Positions 13,729 through 18,737 of a stretch of DNA of 18,737 nucleotides are shown piece by piece (positions within the stretch are counted from its first letter, which is position 1; every line of letters starts with the position of its first letter). The position numbers were made by a program, and so were the translations under genes. The notes below the pieces were generated by a model. The model ran no database searches and had not been told where the DNA came from. It worked only from the letters and a program-made list of their open reading frames with translations. The DNA is from Pontiellaceae bacterium (lineage in GTDB: Bacteria; Verrucomicrobiota; Kiritimatiellia; Kiritimatiellales; Tichowtungiaceae): contig JAOZMR010000019.1 of NCBI GenBank assembly GCA_029934215.1, positions 1 to 18,737 on the forward strand, written 5' to 3'.

Positions 13729-15681
13729 ATGATCCCCAAAGGAAGCTACCTAATCATCCAGAACGTGCAACCACAGGTCGACGGCGGACGCTTCGCCGTA
13801 AAACGCGAGCTCGGCGATCTCGTGAAGGTCTCCGCCGAAGCCTTCCGAGAAGGTCACGGAATCTTGCGGGTCGATCTACTTTGGCGCAACGAAAGTTCCA
13901 GACGTTGGAACCGCGTTCCAATGGCACATACAAATCCAGGGCTGGATTTATGGGAAGCTTCCTTCGATCCAAAAGAAATCGGACGACACGAATTCAAAAT
14001 CGAGGCATATACAGACCATTTTGCATCGTGGCTTCACGACACAAAACGGAAATATGAAGCTGGCGAAACACTCGAAAGCGATGCCGTTGAGGGGATCCAA
14101 CTAATGCAAGACGCAGAGAAACGCGCGCCAAAAAAGGAGGCAGAACGGATTGGGACATGGATCACAGAAATAACCGAATTAACCTCTCCACGCGAGCAGG
14201 CGGCAGTAATGTTCTCAGAGAAAATCGAACAAACCGTTTGCGCGCACCCCCTTAGAAAAGGCGTAGAAACAGGAACAAGCGCCGCCTATCCAATCTACAT
14301 AGACCGAGTCAAAGCTCGATTTGCCTCCTGGTACGAGGTTTTCCCACGCTCCACCGGAAACAACCCAAACCAAAGCGCAACATGGAAAGACGTAGAAGCA
14401 TTTTTACCATACGTCGCAGACCTCGGCTTCGACGTTCTCTACTTCCCACCCATCCACCCCATTGGAAAAAGCTTTAAAAAAGGACGCAACAACTCGCTAG
14501 AAGCCACAGAAACCGATCCAGGGTGCCCATACGCAATCGGGAACGAAAACGGCGGGCACTTCGACGTCTGCGAACGCCTGGGTCCAATGGCCGACTTTGA
14601 GCACATGATCCAAAAAGCTGCGGAAAGCGGAATTGAAATTGCGATTGACTTTGCAATCAATTGCTCCTACGACCACCCATACCTCAAAGAACACCCAGAC
14701 TGGTTCTACCGTCGCCCCGACGGAACCATTAAATACGCCGAAAACCCGCCCAAAAAATACGAAGACATTTACCCGCTAAACTTTGACTGCGCCGACCGCG
14801 ATGCACTATGGAACGAGATGAAACGCTACTTTCTCTTCTGGGCAAAAAAAGGCGTACGCATCTTCCGCGTCGACAACCCGCACACAAAACCCGTACTTTT
14901 CTGGGAATGGGTCATACGCGAAGTTCAGAAAAAACACCCAGACGTTCTCTTCCTAGCAGAAGCATTCACACGTCCTCGCATGATGGAAGAACTTGGAAAA
15001 ATCGGCTTCACTCAATCCTACACATACTTCACATGGCGCACAGGCAAAGAAGAACTGACAGAATACTTCACCTATCTCACACAAAAGAACATAACCGAAA
15101 CGATGCGCGGAAACATCTTCCCAACCACCCCAGACATACACCCAAAACACCTACACCACGCGGCGCCATCCATCTTCAAAATCAGGCTCGCGCTTGCAAC
15201 AACACTCTCATCAATCTACGGCATGTACTCAGGCTATGAATTCTGCGAAAACGAACCCTTCCCAGGGAAAGAAGAACTAAACTTCTCAGAAAAATACGAA
15301 TTCAAAGTACGCGACTGGAAACAAGACGGCATACGCGACTTCGTACGAAACCTCAACCGCATTCGCCACGCCAACCCGGCCCTACAAGAAACCAGCAACC
15401 TCACCTTCTGCGAGTGCGAAAACGACCAAATCATCGCCTACATCAAATCGGCATGCAACGGACAAAACACAATTCTCATCGCCGTGAACCTCGATCCGAG
15501 CCAAAAACAATCGACCACCTTAAACATCCCGTTCAAAAAATGTGGAATATCGATAAACAAAACCTACACCGTGCATGACCTTCTAAGCGACAAACACTAC
15601 TCATGGACTGGCTCGAAAAGCTACATTGAGCTCACACCAGAAAACCCCGTACACATATTCCGCGTTGAATCCAGTGGTTAA
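13729..15681 (+). CDS. glgE: Alpha-1,4-glucan:maltose-1-phosphate maltosyltransferase
   Basis: A GH13 family enzyme that transfers maltosyl units from maltose-1-phosphate onto growing alpha-1,4-glucan. At 650 residues it is slightly short for GlgE (about 660-700). Diagnostic blocks are RPDGTIKYAENPPKKYEDIYPL (329-350), GVRIFRVDNPHTKP (375-388) with nucleophile D382, and FLAEAFTRPRMM (408-419) with acid/base E411, followed by GFTQSYTYFTWR. The N-terminal domain (1-190) and the C-terminal beta domain (from about 555) are present. An AGGAAAAG ribosome site precedes the ATG. It follows glgM in the same unit. Codons are very rich in A and C at third positions, which creates long spurious frames in other phases. 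Confidence 0.96.
   Translation: MIPKGSYLIIQNVQPQVDGGRFAVKRELGDLVKVSAEAFREGHGILRVDLLWRNESSRRWNRVPMAHTNPGLDLWEASFDPKEIGRHEFKIEAYTDHFASWLHDTKRKYEAGETLESDAVEGIQLMQDAEKRAPKKEAERIGTWITEITELTSPREQAAVMFSEKIEQTVCAHPLRKGVETGTSAAYPIYIDRVKARFASWYEVFPRSTGNNPNQSATWKDVEAFLPYVADLGFDVLYFPPIHPIGKSFKKGRNNSLEATETDPGCPYAIGNENGGHFDVCERLGPMADFEHMIQKAAESGIEIAIDFAINCSYDHPYLKEHPDWFYRRPDGTIKYAENPPKKYEDIYPLNFDCADRDALWNEMKRYFLFWAKKGVRIFRVDNPHTKPVLFWEWVIREVQKKHPDVLFLAEAFTRPRMMEELGKIGFTQSYTYFTWRTGKEELTEYFTYLTQKNITETMRGNIFPTTPDIHPKHLHHAAPSIFKIRLALATTLSSIYGMYSGYEFCENEPFPGKEELNFSEKYEFKVRDWKQDGIRDFVRNLNRIRHANPALQETSNLTFCECENDQIIAYIKSACNGQNTILIAVNLDPSQKQSTTLNIPFKKCGISINKTYTVHDLLSDKHYSWTGSKSYIELTPENPVHIFRVESSG
13896..13910. repeat. 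TTCCAA-N3-TTGGAA-like palindrome inside glgE
   Basis: TTCCAG-ACG-TTGGAA differs from the full unit by one base and is in frame within the glgE N-terminal domain (SSRRWNR). With one mismatch in coding DNA it may be chance. Confidence 0.3.
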
Positions 15682-16339
15682 TCCAACGAATAGAACTGAA
15701 GAACAAAGGTACAACCTTGAAATAGGCAACTTGCATGAGGGCTAGATTTAGGGAACTGGAAGCTCCCTCCACCATTGCCTATGAGTACCAGCGGTCACAC
15801 CACTTACATTTATCTCGCAAAACGAAGAATGGCGTAGGCATATCCGCGGTTGCATTTTTCTTTTCGAAAAGTGCTTTAGAATCCCTATATAGGGCTTTTT
15901 ATTACCCATAAGGCGGGCGGAGGTTGAAGGTTTGATTTTATATTGAAAACGCAAGGTTTGCTTTAAAAGGCTTTCGCTTAAATTTCGTTTTCTTATGCAA
16001 GCGACAACTGTTCATCAAGCCTTCGGCGGTTGGGACAGGTATGCGGTTCGCGTCTTTTTATTAGATTAACCGATACTTCATCCTGTCGAGACGCAGGTTG
16101 CATTTGTTGCATGTCGAATAGACGCTTGTGATTGAATCGCGAAGAAGTTCCGAAGAGTTGGTAATTTTACACGCCAAGTCTTGTTTTTCTAAAAAGAATT
16201 CGCGTTGTGCTTCCTTTATGGGTTAAATGAAGTATTGTAAACGTTTGCTATTTATGAATTAACCGTTAACCCAAGTTTCTCATTTTATGCTGTAACCTGT
16301 TGCAGCGCAAGGGTAGCGCTTCGGGAGGCACTACAAACT
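15682..16339. other. Gene-free region between glgE and the IS remnant
   Basis: 658 bp with no convincing gene. It holds a hairpin at 15750-15768 (AGGGAACT-GGA-AGCTCCCT, one mismatch), the palindrome CTTTTCGAAAAG at 15860-15871, a terminator candidate at 15883-15900, and TTAACCGTTAA (11-base palindrome) near 16258-16268. The left end of the IS should lie near its 3' side, but I could not find terminal inverted repeats. Confidence 0.55.
15883..15900 (+). terminator. Possible terminator downstream of glgE
   Basis: The perfect palindrome CCCTATATAGGG is followed by CTTTTT, about 200 bp after the glgE stop. With a four-base loop the stem is only 4 bp, so strength is uncertain. An outer AAAAG/CTTTT pairing may extend it. 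Confidence 0.4.
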
Positions 16340-16535
16340 CTACATTTTTACCTCACTTCTAACGGATGTGTACGCCTTGCGCCTATCAATCCCAAGTTCG
16401 GTATAGATTCGCGATTGTTCGGCGGCGGGATTTCTGGGGTTTCGGATCGTGATGATGCGACCGTCTTCGAGTGGTAGGCGGGTACTTACGAGGCTGTGAG
16501 TCCGGAGAATACGGCGAATGGTGCTCCATTCGCGG
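16340..16535 (-). pseudogene. Frameshifted C-terminal remnant of the IS1634-type transposase
   Basis: In another frame from the main transposase, the stretch NREWSTIRRILRTHSLVSTRLPLEDGR to RIYTELGIDRRKAY continues the family's usual C-terminus directly after ...LLNWIRPKLEQ. The join falls at about 16531-16538. The natural protein would therefore end at the TAG at 16340-16342. This is a true frameshift or a sequencing indel. Confidence 0.85.
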
Positions 16536-18128
16536 TTGTTCAAGCTTTGGGCGAATCCAGTTGAGAAGGTGATAGGCGAGAACGCTGATGAATATATGAC
16601 CGTCAACGCGGTCTTCCAGTTGGTGGTGGTTTGGACGAAGTCCGAGGGAGCTTTTCAACATACGGAAACCCGATTCAGCCTTGAGTAGGCTCATGTAGAG
16701 TTCCCACAAGGTGATCGCATCGACGGTTTGGTCGGTTTTGAGTACGTAGCTTCCGCAACGTTCGAGTGCCTCTTCCATTTTGGCTTCATTTCGTTCTATA
16801 TGAAGTCCATTGTTGCGACGTTCGACGGTGTAGTAGCGGTTTATTTTTGGATGTTTCTTTTGGATCCGCCCCATTTTTTGATCAATGATGCTCGGGGTTT
16901 TTAGCTGTCCTTTTTGAATGCGTTCTTTGAGTGCCGTGGCATCATTTAGAAATCGGGTTTCAGCATTGGAAATCATGGCGACCTCTTTGTTTCGTCGTTG
17001 ATGGCTACGACAAAGACTCAAATGCTGTTCTGAGTCCTCGGGGTCGATGATTGTTTTCACTTCGACTTGTTGGTCGGCTGGACGGTCAGGGATGGGGGAA
17101 AAATCGTGTGCTTCAAATTCGGCTGAATATTTTGTTAGGCTCCCTCTGGTGATGTTGATGAGGTAGGCATAGCCGCGTTCTTTAAAAAGTGAAAGGTTTT
17201 CTTCCGACGCGAAGCCCGTGTCGAGAATAACGATTGGTTTTTCGCCGATCTCAAGCTTGTTGAGCCGAGAAAGGATGTAAGACAAAGTGGACGGATCCGC
17301 CATGTTACCTTCAAAAACTTCATGAGCCAGTACGTTGCCTTGCTCATCAAAAGCCATGCCAATGGAAACTTGTCGACAGTCGTTGCGCTTCTGCTTGTTT
17401 TTGCCATGCTTTGCTTTGGGGTTACTTGCGAATTTCTTCTCAAAATGAGTATTGGTCACACCGAATAAAATCAACTTGCGACGCGATGAAAAAAGTGTCG
17501 GCTCGTGGTTGCGCAGTTTGGTCTCGATAATCTCACGATGCTCAAGCAGTTTATCACTCGTACGATATAGGCGATCCTTTGTTGTTTTGGTTATACGCAA
17601 ATCTAGCAGCTCTGGAAGAGCCGTTCGTTCCGCCCAATTAACAAGCGCCCACTCACTCACCGGTTCGATCAGTCGGTTCGAAATCATCAGCTGTGCGGTT
17701 GCAATTTGCTTCTTCGACATACCTGCTTTTTCAAGCACCGAAGTAAGCCCCAGTTTGTTCCAAGCATCTACAGCAACGAGTTCAGCACCGAAACCCACTA
17801 CGTTTTCCGCCTCGACCTGATCGACAAGCACGCCGTCGACCGTCGCGCTTTTTGTCACAGGGCGAGACGCCTTGGACTGTTCTGCAATCCGTACAATACG
17901 GGTTACCCACTGTGTAGCATTTTCCGAAGGTTTCTCTTCAAACAGAGGGGGTTCTTTTTTATGCGCATTCCGACGGCACGAGCGATTTGTTTTTTTCTCA
18001 TCCTCCGGGATTTGCGCGTCGCCCAGTGATGCAATCACGCGCTGACGCGGCGTTTTTTTAGCGTTACGAAAAGACTCGATAAGCTGAGCAGTTTTTGAGG
18101 TTTTTATAACTTTTGTTCTAAAACACAT
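16386..18128 (-). CDS. IS1634-type transposase, probably inactive
   Basis: A 580-codon frame of a DDE transposase in the IS4 superfamily, IS1634 type. Family blocks are in order: RQRVIASLGDAQIP near the N-terminus, NRLIEPVSEWAL (151-162), VTNTHFE followed by SNPKAKHGKNKQKR (224-248), ILDTGFASEENL (301-312) with catalytic D303, and AESGFRMLKSSLGLRPNHHQLEDRVDGHIFISVLAYHLLNW with E485. The first catalytic Asp of the family (YDLTNT) is replaced: the text is LFGVTNT and codon 223 is GGT (17460-17462), a one-base change from GAT. After Q531 the frame slips, and the last residues of this frame are not transposase-like. Two independent lesions point to a dead element. The ATG lies in an inverted repeat (18119-18140). 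Confidence 0.9.
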   Translation of the reverse strand: MCFRTKVIKTSKTAQLIESFRNAKKTPRQRVIASLGDAQIPEDEKKTNRSCRRNAHKKEPPLFEEKPSENATQWVTRIVRIAEQSKASRPVTKSATVDGVLVDQVEAENVVGFGAELVAVDAWNKLGLTSVLEKAGMSKKQIATAQLMISNRLIEPVSEWALVNWAERTALPELLDLRITKTTKDRLYRTSDKLLEHREIIETKLRNHEPTLFSSRRKLILFGVTNTHFEKKFASNPKAKHGKNKQKRNDCRQVSIGMAFDEQGNVLAHEVFEGNMADPSTLSYILSRLNKLEIGEKPIVILDTGFASEENLSLFKERGYAYLINITRGSLTKYSAEFEAHDFSPIPDRPADQQVEVKTIIDPEDSEQHLSLCRSHQRRNKEVAMISNAETRFLNDATALKERIQKGQLKTPSIIDQKMGRIQKKHPKINRYYTVERRNNGLHIERNEAKMEEALERCGSYVLKTDQTVDAITLWELYMSLLKAESGFRMLKSSLGLRPNHHQLEDRVDGHIFISVLAYHLLNWIRPKLEQPRMEHHSPYSPDSQPRKYPPTTRRRSHHHDPKPQKSRRRTIANLYRTWD

Positions 18129-18140
18129 GCGCGTGTTTTA
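18119..18140 (-). repeat. Inverted repeat covering the transposase start codon
   Basis: TAAAACAC (18119-18126) and GTGTTTTA (18133-18140) are perfect 8-base arms around six bases. The ATG (18128-18126) overlaps one arm, so a folded message would hide the start. Confidence 0.6.
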
Positions 18141-18245
18141 ATGAAAAAAACCGGACGTCAAGAATTTTGGACCGAATTAGTCCCTACGCCTAACACTAAA
18201 AAAGCCGAACAGTTGATATTCAACGACTTACAGAAGTAGGACCTC

Positions 18246-18268
18246 GAAAAAAACCGCCCGAAAGGTTT
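18246..18268 (-). terminator. Likely terminator after the PEP-CTERM gene
   Basis: On the minus strand AAACC and GGTTT form a 5-bp stem with an 8-base loop followed by TTTT, about 40 bases after the stop codon. Confidence 0.45.
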
Positions 18269-18307
18269 GAGTTTTAAGTTTTTTAGATCTTTCGTGAGAA
18301 GCTTGGG

Positions 18308-18679
18308 CTAAATCAGTAACCTTCTGCGAACGAGAAACGCCAATGCACCGCCGATCCCAATCAATGCAAATGTCGCTGGTTCGGGGACAGGAGTTATCGT
18401 TCCATTAATCGCAAAGTCATCGTCACTCAGATTCCGAATTGTATTCATTCCAGTCCCAGTACCACTATTCCAGCCATAAAAACGAAAAATAGTCGTCCCT
18501 GTCACGCCCTGATAAGCAGAATCTGTAAGATCAAGAGGCGCGCCCCATCCGCTACTATCTGTATCCAAATCTCCCTTGGCTGTTTTCGCCCGAAGCCCTT
18601 TTAACGAGTGCAACTCATTTCCAGACGTATGGCCGGCTATAGAAGACATAAAAGCAACATCATCGCAACCAGAGCGCAT
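18308..18679 (-). CDS. PEP-CTERM sorting domain protein, N-terminally truncated
   Basis: A 123-codon frame ending in a PEP-CTERM signal: VPEPATFALIGIGGALAFLVRRRLLI, with PEP at 99-101, a hydrophobic helix at 103-117 and the RRR cluster at 118-120. This signal marks proteins processed by an exosortase and exported to the envelope or matrix. Residues 49-95 (DLTDSAYQGVTGTTIFRFYGW...FAINGT) resemble the last beta strands of common PEP-CTERM proteins. There is no signal peptide, TGA directly precedes the ATG, and the remaining bases to the window edge do not continue the frame sensibly. It looks like the 3' part of a larger gene. No exosortase gene is in the window. Confidence 0.75.
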   Translation of the reverse strand: MRSGCDDVAFMSSIAGHTSGNELHSLKGLRAKTAKGDLDTDSSGWGAPLDLTDSAYQGVTGTTIFRFYGWNSGTGTGMNTIRNLSDDDFAINGTITPVPEPATFALIGIGGALAFLVRRRLLI

Positions 18680-18737
18680 TCATCCCGTAGCCTTACCACT
18701 TAAGCTCAAAGGTCACGAGTTTCCTCGAAAACGGCAG

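Larger units (their letters stand above)
16340..18140 (-). mobile_element. IS1634-type insertion sequence remnant (ends not resolved)
   Basis: The span covers the transposase and its start-codon palindrome. I looked for terminal inverted repeats in about 150 bp on either side and saw none, so the true ends and any target duplication remain unknown. Confidence 0.6.

Noticed and set aside
14808..15239. 143-codon plus-strand frame inside glgE
   Set aside because: It overlaps the most conserved catalytic part of GlgE. It is open only because A/C-rich codons avoid stops in other phases.
15748..15954. 68-codon minus-strand frame in the gap after glgE
   Set aside because: No ribosome site, no recognisable sequence and it spans two palindromes; most likely chance.

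Overview
The window looks like part of a Gram-negative bacterial chromosome. LpxC-like and LpxL/HtrB-like lipid A genes imply an outer membrane. A PEP-CTERM protein tail, a GlgM-GlgE pair and short TTCCAA-N3-TTGGAA palindromes are features I associate with the Verrucomicrobia/Kiritimatiellota (PVC) side of the tree. That placement is an inference from gene content, not a measurement.

Layout. (1) 1-3007, plus strand: the 3' three quarters of a type I restriction subunit gene (hsdR), whose frame is broken or cut near the window edge. It overlaps by 4 bp a YgjP/DUF45 HExxH metallohydrolase gene. (2) 3312-5783, minus: a long membrane protein fused to a spermidine-synthase-like domain that lacks the usual catalytic Asp. 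Its last codons lie in a palindromic repeat. (3) 5890-9255, minus: a housekeeping block of rplU-rpmA, then a strong terminator, obg, and rplS-rnhB-yraN ending in another clear terminator. (4) 9256-9790: a 535-bp divergent intergenic region rich in repeats. (5) 9791-12384, plus: ppa, a divergent lpxC-like gene and an lpxL/htrB-like acyltransferase, closely spaced like an operon. (6) 12492-15681, plus: glgM and glgE, the two-enzyme maltose-1-phosphate route to alpha-glucan. (7) 15682-16339: a gene-free stretch with several palindromes. (8) 16340-18128, minus: an IS1634-type transposase with two independent defects, a first catalytic Asp changed to Gly and a frameshift near the C-terminus. (9) 18308-18679, minus: the C-terminal part of a PEP-CTERM protein with no signal peptide.

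How the genes fit together. The lipid A genes share an apparent transcription unit with inorganic pyrophosphatase. GlgM would make maltose-1-phosphate from ADP-glucose and glucose-1-phosphate, and GlgE would polymerise it. The ADP-glucose synthase (GlgC) is not in the window. The two ends of the window look like accessory DNA (restriction remnant, IS, truncated exported protein) around a conserved core.

I see no convincing undescribed multi-gene system. The best leads are the atypical LpxC-like protein, the fused synthase without its catalytic Asp, and the palindromic repeat family that enters coding sequence. No tRNA, rRNA or CRISPR array was recognised.
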